DNA from: Stutzerimonas nitrititolerans | GTDB lineage: Bacteria > Pseudomonadota > Gammaproteobacteria > Pseudomonadales > Pseudomonadaceae | NCBI RefSeq assembly: GCF_003696285.1 | Contig: NZ_RFFL01000013.1 | Location: 88,498-152,497 of the forward strand | Direction: 5' to 3' | Length of the DNA stretch: 64,000 nucleotides | Part shown: positions 28,066-36,447 of the stretch, piece after piece | Position numbering within the stretch: position 1 is the stretch's first letter | Layout: each line of letters opens with the position of its first letter | Position numbers and translations under genes: made by a program | Notes under the pieces: generated by a model | What the model was told of the DNA's origin: nothing | What the model saw: only the letters and a program-made list of their open reading frames with translations | Database searches by the model: none

Positions 28066-30969
28066 ATGCCCAACGGAGTGAAGCGCGCGCTCATCGGCAC
28101 GATGACCGCCCTGGTCTGCTATAGCCTGCTTGGCTTCCTGATCCTGCCTGGCGTCGCCCAGCGCATAGCCAATCAGCAGCTCGCCCAGTACGCCACGGTG
28201 CCGGCCAGCCTGGAGCGCCTCGAGTTCAATCCCTTCAGCCTCGAACTGACCCTGTTCAACCTTCGCCTCGGCGAGCCGGGCGCGGAACAGCTGGGCTTCG
28301 AGCGGCTCTACCTGAACCTGCAATGGAGCAGCCTCTGGCGTCGCACGCTGCACCTGGCTGATGTCGAGCTGGACAGGCTGCAAAGCGAAGTGCGCTTCGA
28401 CGAAAACGGCACGCTCAACCTGAGCCAGCTGTTCGCCCTCCCTGAATCCGAGGAAGCCCCGGAAGAGGCCGAAACCGAGCCTTTCGCATTGCGCGTGGAC
28501 CGCCTGCAGCTGACCGATGGGGCCCTGCACTTCGAGGACCGGCGCCCGCAAGAGCCGATCGACATGCGCCTGGATGCGCTCAGCTTCGAGCTGCTCAACT
28601 TCGCCACGCGGGCCGAAGATGCCGCCGATGCCGTGCTGGTGGCCAACGGACCGAACGGTGCCCGGCTCGAATGGCAGGGCCAGATCGGCCTGGCGCCCAT
28701 TGCCTCTACCGGCCAGTTGAAGGTCAGCAATCTGGATCTGGCTACCTTCTGGCCCTATGTCCGCGAGGCGGCGCCGCTGGCCTTGCGCAACGGCCGGCTC
28801 GGCTTCAGCAGCGAGTATCGGCTCGATCTGAGCGAAGGCACGGCGCTGGTGCTGGAGAACATCGAAGCTGCGCTCTCCCCGCTCGATATCGACAGCCTCG
28901 ACGGCGAACCCCTGCTGCGCCTGGCGCAGCTGCAAATCAGCCAGACCTCGCTGGACCTAGCCAAGCAGCAGATCGTCGTCGGCCAGGTGCGCAGCCACAA
29001 GCTGGAAAGCTGGGTGGCGCGCGAGCGCGACGGCGAACTGAACTGGCAGAAGCTCTTCGCCGCCCAGCCCGCGGACACAGCACCCACGACCGCCGATCAA
29101 CCAGCGGCCGAAACCGAAGCGACCGACAACGGCCAACCCTGGCAGGTGCTGCTGAACGACGTGCAACTACGCGAATACCAGCTTCATCTGACCGACCGCG
29201 TACCCGAAACCGAGGTGGCGCTGGAACTCGGGCCGCTCGAACTCGACCTGCAGGATTTCGACAGCCTCGGGACCTCGCCCTTCCAGCTGGAGCTCGCGAC
29301 GGGCATCGGTCGACAGGGCTCGCTGCAGGCCAAGGGGCAGCTGCAACTGGAGCCGGCCAGCGGCACCCTGGCCGTACAGACCAGAGACATCGACCTGCGG
29401 ATCGCACAGGCCTATCTGAGCCCCTTCATCCATCTGGAACTGCGCAGCGGCTTGCTGAGCAGCGACCTTGACGTGGCGCTGACCAGCAGCGAGCCCCTGG
29501 CTTTCGAGGTGAACGGTGCCGCCGAGATCACCCAGCTGCACACCCTGGACACCATCAAGAATCGCGACCTCCTCAAATGGCAGCGACTGCAACTGGAGGG
29601 CTTGAAGTACAACCATCCCGAGCGGCTGACGATTGGCTCCATCGCGCTGCAGCAGCCTTATGCGCGCTTCATCATCAACCCCGACCTGTCCACCAACGTC
29701 AATGACCTGCTGATCGACCAGCCACAAGGCCAGAGCACCAGCCAGCCCCCCGAGGCGAGCGAAACGTCCGAGCCGCTGGCCATACGCATCGGCGGAATCA
29801 AGATCGACGATGGCTCGGCCAACTTCGCCGACCTGAGCCTCACGCCGCCGTTCATCACCGCCGTGCAGGAACTCAACGGCGCCATCGGCACGCTGGACAA
29901 CCAGCAGCAGGCGGCCGCCTCGGTAGACATCAAGGGCAAGGTCGATCGCTACGCACCGGTCAGCATCGTGGGCAGCCTGATGCCCTTCGACCCCATGCAG
30001 AGCCTGGACATCGCCACTCGCTTCAAGCAGGTCGAACTCACCACCCTGTCACCTTATTCGAGCAAGTTCGCCGGCTACCGCATCCGCAAGGGACGGCTCG
30101 ATCTGGATCTGCACTACCGCATCCAGCAGGGGCAATTGAATGCCGAGAACAAGGTGGTGCTCGAACAGTTGCAGCTCGGCGAGAAGGTCGACAGCCCAGA
30201 CGCCGTCGACCTGCCGGTCCGCCTGGCCGTCGCCCTGCTCAAGGACACCAAGGGCACCATCTCCATCGAGCTGCCGGTACAGGGCAACCTCGACGACCCG
30301 CAGTTCAGCGTGATGCCGATCGTCTGGCAGACACTGCGCAATCTGGTACTGCGCGCTGCTCAGGCGCCGTTCAAGTTCATCGGCGGCCTGGTCGGCGGCA
30401 GCCAGGAAGACCTCAGTCAGGTAGCCTTCCGCCCCGGCACCAGCGAGCTCGACGCTCCGGCCCGCAGCGCACTGGATACCCTGGTCGCGGCGCTCGGCGA
30501 GCGACCGGCCCTTCGCCTGGAAGTGGAAGGCATGAGCGCGCCGAGGATGGATGGCCCGCTGCTGGCCGAACAGCGCCTGGAGCAGGAGTACCAGAGCACC
30601 TGGTACAGCATCCTGCAGCGTCGTGGCGACAAGGTCCCCGCCTCCGCCCGCGAGCTGGTCGTACCCGAGGACGACAAGGCCGTGCTGCTCGAAGGCATCT
30701 ACCGGAGCCGCCTCAAGCGGCAGCCGCCAGCCGAATGGCGCGAGCTGGAAGACGAGGAGCGCGCCGCCCGTATGCGCAGCGCGATGATCGAGCACTGGAG
30801 CGACAACACCTCGCTGCTTCGGCGACTGGCACAACAGCGCGCCAGCAGCATCAAGGATTACCTGGTGGAGCAGGGTCTTGCCGACCAGCGCGTGTACCTG
30901 CTCGACACCGGCACCACCGAAGCGGAAGATGACCGGGTCTCGACAGTGCTGCACCTGGGAGCCGAGTAG
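28066..30969 (+). CDS. Large DUF748 (AsmA-like) envelope protein
   Basis: A 967-residue protein with one N-terminal membrane anchor (ALIGTMTALVCYSLLGFLILPGV) and a long periplasmic part made of repeated LxLxNLxL strands (FSLELTLFNLRLGEPG, FALRVDRLQLTDGALHF, YRIRKGRLDLDLHYRIQQGQLNAENKVVLEQLQLG). It ends in an OmpA-like segment (VAFRPGTSELDAPARSALDTLVAAL). DUF748 belongs to the AsmA/TamB-like group thought to handle lipids between membranes. The stop is 1 base before the next start, so the three following genes probably form an operon. Confidence 0.85.
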   Translation: MPNGVKRALIGTMTALVCYSLLGFLILPGVAQRIANQQLAQYATVPASLERLEFNPFSLELTLFNLRLGEPGAEQLGFERLYLNLQWSSLWRRTLHLADVELDRLQSEVRFDENGTLNLSQLFALPESEEAPEEAETEPFALRVDRLQLTDGALHFEDRRPQEPIDMRLDALSFELLNFATRAEDAADAVLVANGPNGARLEWQGQIGLAPIASTGQLKVSNLDLATFWPYVREAAPLALRNGRLGFSSEYRLDLSEGTALVLENIEAALSPLDIDSLDGEPLLRLAQLQISQTSLDLAKQQIVVGQVRSHKLESWVARERDGELNWQKLFAAQPADTAPTTADQPAAETEATDNGQPWQVLLNDVQLREYQLHLTDRVPETEVALELGPLELDLQDFDSLGTSPFQLELATGIGRQGSLQAKGQLQLEPASGTLAVQTRDIDLRIAQAYLSPFIHLELRSGLLSSDLDVALTSSEPLAFEVNGAAEITQLHTLDTIKNRDLLKWQRLQLEGLKYNHPERLTIGSIALQQPYARFIINPDLSTNVNDLLIDQPQGQSTSQPPEASETSEPLAIRIGGIKIDDGSANFADLSLTPPFITAVQELNGAIGTLDNQQQAAASVDIKGKVDRYAPVSIVGSLMPFDPMQSLDIATRFKQVELTTLSPYSSKFAGYRIRKGRLDLDLHYRIQQGQLNAENKVVLEQLQLGEKVDSPDAVDLPVRLAVALLKDTKGTISIELPVQGNLDDPQFSVMPIVWQTLRNLVLRAAQAPFKFIGGLVGGSQEDLSQVAFRPGTSELDAPARSALDTLVAALGERPALRLEVEGMSAPRMDGPLLAEQRLEQEYQSTWYSILQRRGDKVPASARELVVPEDDKAVLLEGIYRSRLKRQPPAEWRELEDEERAARMRSAMIEHWSDNTSLLRRLAQQRASSIKDYLVEQGLADQRVYLLDTGTTEAEDDRVSTVLHLGAE

Positions 30970-30970
30970 C

Positions 30971-31267
30971 ATGAACCTCAGACACCTTGCCTCGAGTTGC
31001 GCCCTCGGCCTGTGCTGCCTGGCGGCGCAGGCCGATACCATGCGCTGTGGCAGCAACCTGGTCAGCAGCGGGGACCGCGGCTTCGAGGTGGAACGCAAGT
31101 GCGGCCCGCCTGTGCACCGGGATGTGGTGGGTTACGCGCTGGGTCGCAACGACCGCCACGAGTTCATGCTCGAGGAGTGGGTCTACGGACCGAACAATGG
31201 CATGCTCAGCATCCTCATCTTCGAGGGTAATCGGCTCAAGCGTATCGAAACGCGCCGCAGCCGCTGA
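30971..31267 (+). CDS. DUF2845 domain protein, copy 1
   Basis: A 98-residue exported protein: signal peptide MNLRHLASSCALGLCCLAAQA, then DTMRCGSNLVSSGDRGFEVERKCGPP and EEWVYGPNNGMLSILIFEGNRLKRI, the DUF2845 pattern with two conserved Cys that probably form a disulfide. Function is unknown. It starts 1 base after the DUF748 stop. Confidence 0.85.
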   Translation: MNLRHLASSCALGLCCLAAQADTMRCGSNLVSSGDRGFEVERKCGPPVHRDVVGYALGRNDRHEFMLEEWVYGPNNGMLSILIFEGNRLKRIETRRSR

Positions 31268-31282
31268 GTGAAAGGAATTGCC

Positions 31283-31591
31283 ATGACCCGATGGATCGTC
31301 AAGACCGCCGTCACCTTGCTGTTCTGCACGCTACAGGCACACGCGGCTTCCACCCATCGCTGCGGCAGCAATCTGGTCAGTCTCGACGCTTCGACCGCCG
31401 AGGTTCGCGGCAAATGCGGCGAGCCCGCCAGCAGCGGTTTCGTCGGCTACAAGGAAGTCGTCGATCAGTACGGTTTCCGTACCGAGGTTCCGGTCGAGGA
31501 ATGGACCTACGGCCCGACCCACGGGATGTATCACTTCCTTCGTTTCGAAGCCAACAGGCTTCGCCAGATCGACAGCGAACGCGGCCGCTGA
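31283..31591 (+). CDS. DUF2845 domain protein, copy 2
   Basis: A 102-residue paralogue of the preceding gene with the same layout: signal peptide ending AHA, then THRCGSNLVSLDASTAEVRGKCGEP and EEWTYGPTHGMYHFLRFEANRLRQI. AAAGGAA precedes the ATG at 31283. It is 15 bases after copy 1 and probably arose by tandem duplication. A bidirectional terminator follows. Confidence 0.85.
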   Translation: MTRWIVKTAVTLLFCTLQAHAASTHRCGSNLVSLDASTAEVRGKCGEPASSGFVGYKEVVDQYGFRTEVPVEEWTYGPTHGMYHFLRFEANRLRQIDSERGR

Positions 31592-31594
31592 ACG

Positions 31595-31621
31595 AAAAAA
31601 CCCGCCATCGGCGGGTTTTTA
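31595..31621. terminator. Bidirectional terminator
   Basis: AAAAAACCCGCC ATC GGCGGGTTTTT. It serves the DUF2845 operon and, on the other strand, the BON gene. Confidence 0.85.
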
Positions 31622-31622
31622 C

Positions 31623-31649
31623 ATCGAGGTGCCGCAACGGCACCTCGAT
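31623..31649. terminator. 12-bp perfect hairpin between convergent genes
   Basis: ATCGAGGTGCCG, CAA, CGGCACCTCGAT; no T run of its own. It sits next to the preceding terminator, 9 bases past the BON stop. Confidence 0.6.
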
Positions 31650-31657
31650 AGCACGAC

Positions 31658-32032
31658 TTATTCGACGGCTTTCAGGCCATCAGCCGAGACTTCGCGCACA
31701 CCTTTGATCTGCTTGGCCTTGGCGATTGCAGCTTCGCGCTCGGCCTCGGTGGCGACAGTACCGGACAGCGAGACCACACCATTGTTGGTTTCGACTTCGA
31801 TATCCATGCCCGGCGTTGCGTCCTCGGCCAGCAGGCTGGATTTGACCTTGGTGGTGATCCAGGTATCCGAAGCGGCTTCACCGGCGTCGTCCATGGTGTC
31901 GTTGGCCGCCAGCATGACGGTGTCTTTGGTCGCCAGAGCAGAAGTGTTTTCGGCGAAAGCCACACCTGCCATCGGCAGGGTCATGGCAGTGGCGATAACG
32001 GCGGCAGTCAAAGAGTTCTGAATGGTCTTCAT
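31658..32032 (-). CDS. BON domain periplasmic protein (OsmY-like)
   Basis: A 124-residue protein with signal peptide MKTIQNSLTAAVIATAMTLPMAGVAFA and one BON domain (DTWITTKVKSSLLAEDATPGMDIEVETNNGVVSLSGTVATEAEREAAIAKAKQIKGVREVSADG). BON proteins such as OsmY bind lipid or stabilise the envelope under osmotic stress. The ATG at 32032 has AGGAG 8 bases upstream. A well-formed sigma-54 promoter lies 66 bases upstream of the start. Confidence 0.9.
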   Translation of the reverse strand: MKTIQNSLTAAVIATAMTLPMAGVAFAENTSALATKDTVMLAANDTMDDAGEAASDTWITTKVKSSLLAEDATPGMDIEVETNNGVVSLSGTVATEAEREAAIAKAKQIKGVREVSADGLKAVE

Positions 32033-32097
32033 AGATATCACTCCTGTTCTTCATGATTTCCGCGGTATTGCTCCGTCCGCGAATGCATGATTTACAG

Positions 32098-32113
32098 CGC
32101 AAGCGCCGTGCCA
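32098..32113 (-). promoter_or_regulatory. Putative sigma-54 promoter of the BON gene
   Basis: Read on the minus strand: TGGCAC, 5 bases, TTGCG, which matches the sigma-54 consensus TGGCAC-N5-TTGCW at all but the last base. Transcription would begin near 32087, giving a 55-base leader. Confidence 0.7.
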
Positions 32114-32140
32114 GTTACACGAAACTAAAAATCCCTTTAT

Positions 32141-32159
32141 TTTCAATAGGATATTGAAA
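32141..32159. promoter_or_regulatory. Palindrome upstream of the sigma-54 promoter
   Basis: TTTCAATAGGATATTGAAA: perfect 8-base arms around GGA, in an AT-rich stretch about 30 bases upstream of the -24 box. It could be an activator or operator site; the factor is unknown. Confidence 0.5.
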
Positions 32160-32267
32160 CAGTAATGGCACACCAAGCTTGCAGTATGCATGTTTGGCAG
32201 CCAGCGGCACGTGCAAGTTGCAATCAGAAGACAGCCTCATGGAGGTCAGATCAAAACGAAAAAGGCC

Positions 32268-32292
32268 CGCCGAAGCGAGCCTTTTTTCGAAA
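32268..32292. terminator. Terminator-like hairpin between BON and pnp genes
   Basis: AAAAGGCCCGC, CGAA, GCGAGCCTTTTTT: one mismatch in the stem, A and T runs on both sides. On the minus strand it would end pnp transcripts. The remaining gap 32160-32267 shows no gene. Confidence 0.7.
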
Positions 32293-32313
32293 CGGACGTC
32301 CTACCATGTCGCG

Positions 32314-32337
32314 GAACAGGCTCCTGTGAGCCTGTTC
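32314..32337. terminator. 10-bp perfect hairpin downstream of pnp
   Basis: GAACAGGCTC, CTGT, GAGCCTGTTC lies 44-67 bases past the pnp stop, without a T run. It possibly stabilises the 3' end of the mRNA. Confidence 0.5.
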
Positions 32338-32380
32338 AACACGTCAGAACGACGTGCCCGATAATGGCAGAAGCAGCCGA

Positions 32381-34486
32381 TCAGGCGCCGGAGGCTTTCG
32401 CCGCCGCCACGTCCTTGATCGACAGCTTGATGCGGCCGCGGTTGTCCACGTCCAGCACCAGCACTTCGACCTCCTGGCCTTCCTTGAGGACATCGGTGAC
32501 CTTCTCGACGCGCTGATCGCTCAGCATCGAGATGTGCACCAGGCCGTCCTTGCCGGGCAGGATGTTGACGAAGGCGCCGAAGTCGACGATGCGCTCCACC
32601 TTGCCGACGTAGATCTTGCCGATCTCGGCCTCTGCAGTGATGGCCAGCACGCGCTGCTTGGCAGCCTCGGCCGCTTCCTTGGTCTCGCCGAAGATCTTGA
32701 TCGAGCCATCGTCTTCGATATCGATCGAGGCCTTGGTTTCTTCGCAGATGCCACGGATGGTCGCGCCACCCTTGCCGATCACGTCGCGGATCTTGTCCTG
32801 GTCGATCTTCATCGCCAGCATGGTCGGGGCGTTGGCCGACAGCTCGCTTCGCGACTGGGCGATCACCTGGTTCATCTGGCCGAGGATGTTCAGGCGCGCT
32901 TCCAGCGCCTGCTCCAGCGCCTGCTCCATGATCTCCTCGGTGATGCCCTGGATCTTGATGTCCATCTGCAGCGCGGTGACGCCCTTGGCGGTACCGGCCA
33001 CCTTGAAGTCCATGTCGCCCAGGTGATCTTCGTCACCGAGGATGTCAGTCAGTACGGCGAACTTCTCGCCTTCCTTGACCAGACCCATGGCGATACCGGC
33101 TACCGGCGCCTTCATCGGCACACCGGCGTCCATCAGGGCCAGGGAAGCGCCGCAGACGGAAGCCATCGAGCTGGAACCGTTGGATTCGGTGATTTCCGAC
33201 ACAACGCGGATGGTGTACGGAAACTCGTCGGCACTCGGCAGCATGGCGGCGACACCACGACGGGCCAGGCGACCATGACCGATCTCGCGACGACCAGTGG
33301 CGCCCATGCGACCGCACTCACCCACCGAATAGGGCGGGAAGTTGTAGTGCAGCAGGAAGGGGTCTTTCTTCTCGCCTTCCAGGGTGTCCAGCAGCTGCGC
33401 GTCGCGCGCGGTGCCCAGGGTGGCAACCACCAGGGCCTGGGTTTCGCCACGGGTGAACAGGGCCGAACCGTGAGTCTTGTCGAGTACGCCGACTTCGATG
33501 TTCAGGCCACGCACGGTGCGGGTGTCGCGGCCATCGATACGCGGTTTGCCGTTGACGATGTTCTCGCGAACGGTACGGTATTCGATTTCACCGAAGGCGT
33601 CTTTCACTTCGCCTGCCGAAGGCTGACCTTCCTCGCCGGAGAAACGGGCAACGACCTGCTCACGCAACTCGCCCAGGCGCGCGTAGCGATCCTGCTTGAT
33701 GATGATGGTGTAGGCCTGGGAAATCGCTTCGCCGAACTCGCTGCGAATGGCCGTGAGTAGCTCGGTGTTTTCCGCCTTGGGCTGCCAGTCCCAGGTCGGC
33801 TTGCCAGCTTCGGCTGCCAGCTCGGCAACGGCCTGGATAACGACCTGGAATTCGTCATGGGCGAACAGCACTGCGCCCAGCATCTGGTCTTCGGTCAGCT
33901 CCTTGGCCTCGGACTCAACCATCAGCACGGCGTCCTTGGTACCGGCCACGACCATGTCCAGGCTGGAAGCCTTGAGCTGCTCGTAGGTCGGATTCAGCAG
34001 GTAGCCGCTTTCCGGGTGGAAGGCCACGCGCGCAGCGCCGATCGGGCCGTTGAACGGAATGCCGGAGATCGCCAGCGCAGCAGAGGTACCGATCATCGCG
34101 GCGATGTCCGGGTCGGTCTTCTTGCTGGTCGATACCACGGTGCAGATGACCTGCACTTCATTCTGGAAACCTTCCGGGAACAGCGGGCGGATCGGACGAT
34201 CGATCAGACGCGAGGTCAGGGTTTCCTTCTCGGAGGGACGCGCCTCACGCTTGAAGAAGCCGCCCGGGATCTTGCCGGCAGCGTAGGTCTTTTCCTGGTA
34301 GTGGACCGACAGCGGGAAAAAGCCCTTGCTCGGGTCGGCGGTCTTGGCACCGACCACGGTGACCAGCACGCTCACGTCGTCATCGACGGTGACCAGCACG
34401 GCGCCGGAGGCCTGGCGAGCGATACGGCCCGTCTCCAGGGTTACGGTCGACTGACCGAACTGAAATTTCTTGATTACCGGGTTCAC
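32381..34486 (-). CDS. pnp: Polyribonucleotide nucleotidyltransferase
   Basis: A 701-residue phosphorolytic 3'-5' exoribonuclease, core of the RNA degradosome. It has two RNase PH domains ([42 protein letters not shown]), then KH ([22 protein letters not shown]) and S1 ([29 protein letters not shown]). The start is GTG at 34486 with AAGGAA upstream, giving the length known from Pseudomonas; an ATG further upstream lies in a repeat and is rejected. It follows rpsO as usual. Confidence 0.96.
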   Translation of the reverse strand: MNPVIKKFQFGQSTVTLETGRIARQASGAVLVTVDDDVSVLVTVVGAKTADPSKGFFPLSVHYQEKTYAAGKIPGGFFKREARPSEKETLTSRLIDRPIRPLFPEGFQNEVQVICTVVSTSKKTDPDIAAMIGTSAALAISGIPFNGPIGAARVAFHPESGYLLNPTYEQLKASSLDMVVAGTKDAVLMVESEAKELTEDQMLGAVLFAHDEFQVVIQAVAELAAEAGKPTWDWQPKAENTELLTAIRSEFGEAISQAYTIIIKQDRYARLGELREQVVARFSGEEGQPSAGEVKDAFGEIEYRTVRENIVNGKPRIDGRDTRTVRGLNIEVGVLDKTHGSALFTRGETQALVVATLGTARDAQLLDTLEGEKKDPFLLHYNFPPYSVGECGRMGATGRREIGHGRLARRGVAAMLPSADEFPYTIRVVSEITESNGSSSMASVCGASLALMDAGVPMKAPVAGIAMGLVKEGEKFAVLTDILGDEDHLGDMDFKVAGTAKGVTALQMDIKIQGITEEIMEQALEQALEARLNILGQMNQVIAQSRSELSANAPTMLAMKIDQDKIRDVIGKGGATIRGICEETKASIDIEDDGSIKIFGETKEAAEAAKQRVLAITAEAEIGKIYVGKVERIVDFGAFVNILPGKDGLVHISMLSDQRVEKVTDVLKEGQEVEVLVLDVDNRGRIKLSIKDVAAAKASGA

Positions 34487-34547
34487 GGTGTTTTCCTTCT
34501 CTCTGTTGCCTTTGGGGGAAATCGGCAGAACGCTCGGGAGTCGGCCC

Positions 34548-34645
34548 GAAGCTTCCTGCAAGAAAGCCGAAAGCTGGAAGCCCGAAGCTGCAAGCGGGTC
34601 ATCCCCGGCTTTCAACTTCCAGCTTCCAGCTTCCGGCTTCCAACT
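34548..34645. repeat. Intergenic palindromic heptamer repeat, copy B
   Basis: Left arm of AGCTGGA-AGCCCGA-AGCTGCA units (about 34566-34595), right arm of CTTCCAG-CTTCCAG-CTTCCGG units (about 34609-34642). It sits between rpsO and pnp and folds into a long imperfect hairpin, which could affect read-through or RNase cleavage there. Confidence 0.75.
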
Positions 34646-34654
34646 CGCTACGTC

Positions 34655-34924
34655 TTAACGACGCAGACCCAGACGACCGATCAGGGTGCTGTAACGAGTA
34701 GTGTCCTTGCTCTTCAGGTAATCCAGCAGCTTGCGGCGCTGGTTGACCATGCGGATCAGACCACGACGGGAGTGGTGGTCCTTGCCGTTGGCCTTGAAGT
34801 GGTCCTGCAGCTTGTTGATGTTGGCGGTCAACAGTGCAACCTGCACTTCCGGAGAACCGGTATCGCCTTCAGCTTGCTTGTACTCGTTAACGATCTGGGC
34901 TTTTTCTTCAACGTTAAGTGCCAT
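34655..34924 (-). CDS. rpsO: 30S ribosomal protein S15
   Basis: An 89-residue ribosomal protein binding 16S rRNA helix 22 and able to repress its own mRNA. The signature [37 protein letters not shown] followed by RRKLLDYLK is fully visible. AAGGAG lies before the ATG. Confidence 0.98.
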   Translation of the reverse strand: MALNVEEKAQIVNEYKQAEGDTGSPEVQVALLTANINKLQDHFKANGKDHHSRRGLIRMVNQRRKLLDYLKSKDTTRYSTLIGRLGLRR

Positions 34925-35043
34925 GATGGGCTCCTTATAGTGAACAGGCCGGGACGCATCCCGTGTTTATAAAGAGGGCTGACCGTGCCTGCCAACAGCC
35001 ATCCTCGTGACGCAGCACGCCATTGGAGTGCACTGCGTATCGG

Positions 35044-35961
35044 TCATACCGACCGAATCAAGCGACGTGGCGCGATGCGCCCGTCTTCGCTCACCTCACC
35101 GATACCGATAAAGCGACCGTTATGATCCTGTACCCGAACCATCCCGAACTGAGGTGCTTCCGGGGCTCTCACCGGCTGTCCGTGGAGCCAGTAAAAGGCG
35201 CTGTGCTCCGAAAACTGCAACAGCGGCCAATGTTCCAGGCCGCTGTCGACCGGCTGGAGGAAAGCGTCAACCGCCTCCGCGCCGCCTTCGGCATGGGCCT
35301 GTTCGAGCGCCTCGAGCGTGACGGTCTGGCTCAGCTCGAACGGCCCTGCCTGAGTGCGCCGCAGCTCGGCCACATGCGCCCCGCAACCCAGTTCGCGCCC
35401 GAGGTCCTCGACCAGGGTGCGGATATAGGTGCCCTTGCTGCACGCTACCGCGAGCCGGGCCTTGTCCGCCTCCAGCGAAAGCAGCTCCAGGCGCGCAATG
35501 GTAACAGAACGCGGCTCACGCTCCACTACCTCTCCGGCACGTGCCAGCTTGTATAACGGCTGACCGTCACGCTTGAGCGCCGAGTACATCGGCGGCACCT
35601 GCTGAATATCCCCACGAAAACGCGGCAATATGGCTTCGAGCTGCTCCCGGCTGACATCCACCGGCTTGCGCTTGACCACTTCGCCTTCCGCGTCGGCGGT
35701 CGTGGTGGTGACGCCCAGCTGGGCCAGCGTCTCGTAGCCCTTGTCGGCATCGAGCAGGTACTGGGAAAACTTGGTGGCTTCACCGAAGCACAAAGGCAGC
35801 ACGCCGGTAGCGAGCGGATCGAGACTGCCGGTATGCCCGGCCTTCTCGGCATTGAGCAACCAGCGAACCTTCTGCAGCGCGGCGTTGGACGTAAAGCCAC
35901 GCGGCTTGTCGAGGAGAATGATGCCGCTGACTGCGCGGCGCACACGTTTTACCTGGGCCAC
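35044..35961 (-). CDS. truB: tRNA pseudouridine55 synthase
   Basis: A 305-residue enzyme forming pseudouridine 55 in tRNAs. The catalytic Asp lies in [49 protein letters not shown] and [15 protein letters not shown] are typical. The start is GTG at 35961, 3 bases after the rbfA stop, with GGAG inside the end of rbfA. Confidence 0.96.
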   Translation of the reverse strand: MAQVKRVRRAVSGIILLDKPRGFTSNAALQKVRWLLNAEKAGHTGSLDPLATGVLPLCFGEATKFSQYLLDADKGYETLAQLGVTTTTADAEGEVVKRKPVDVSREQLEAILPRFRGDIQQVPPMYSALKRDGQPLYKLARAGEVVEREPRSVTIARLELLSLEADKARLAVACSKGTYIRTLVEDLGRELGCGAHVAELRRTQAGPFELSQTVTLEALEQAHAEGGAEAVDAFLQPVDSGLEHWPLLQFSEHSAFYWLHGQPVRAPEAPQFGMVRVQDHNGRFIGIGEVSEDGRIAPRRLIRSV

Positions 35962-35964
35962 GCG

Positions 35965-36348
35965 TTACTCTCCATCACCATGCTTGCGGTCTTCGGCGAC
36001 GGCACGCTCGATCAGCGAGGCCAGTTCGACACCGCGACGGACGCTGGCGTCATAGTTGAAATGCAGCTGCGGTACCGTGCGCAGCTTCATCGCCTTGCCC
36101 AACTGCATGCGCAGGAAGCCGCTCGCCTCGTTGAGAATGCGCAGGTTCTCCTTGACCGTATCCTGGTCGTCGTCCTTGCCCATGACGGTGATGAACACCT
36201 TGGCATGGGACAGGTCGCGACTGACCTCGACGCCGGTGATGGTGATCAGCCCGAGGCGCGGATCCTTGATTTCGCGCTGGATCAACGACGCCAGCTCACG
36301 CTGCATCTGATCGCCTATACGCTGGGTGCGGCTGTAATCTTTTGCCAT
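35965..36348 (-). CDS. rbfA: Ribosome-binding factor A
   Basis: A 127-residue KH-fold protein for 30S maturation and cold adaptation. It shows [50 protein letters not shown] and [14 protein letters not shown]. The ATG at 36348 begins MAKDYSR; the open frame upstream runs into a repeat and is not used. Confidence 0.96.
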   Translation of the reverse strand: MAKDYSRTQRIGDQMQRELASLIQREIKDPRLGLITITGVEVSRDLSHAKVFITVMGKDDDQDTVKENLRILNEASGFLRMQLGKAMKLRTVPQLHFNYDASVRRGVELASLIERAVAEDRKHGDGE

Positions 36349-36367
36349 GACTCTTACCTTCTGAAAC

Positions 36368-36442
36368 GCCGAAAGCTGGAAGCTCGAAGCCGGAGGCCGC
36401 ATGGGCGGCGTCCGGCTTCTGACTTCCAGCTTCCAGCTTGCG
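36368..36442. repeat. Intergenic palindromic heptamer repeat, copy C
   Basis: AGCTGGA-AGCTCGA-AGCCGGA units (36374-36394) face TCCGGCTTCTGACTTCCAG and CTTCCAG units (36411-36437). It is located between infB and rbfA, starting 5 bases past the infB stop. Confidence 0.75.
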
Positions 36443-36447
36443 TTTGC

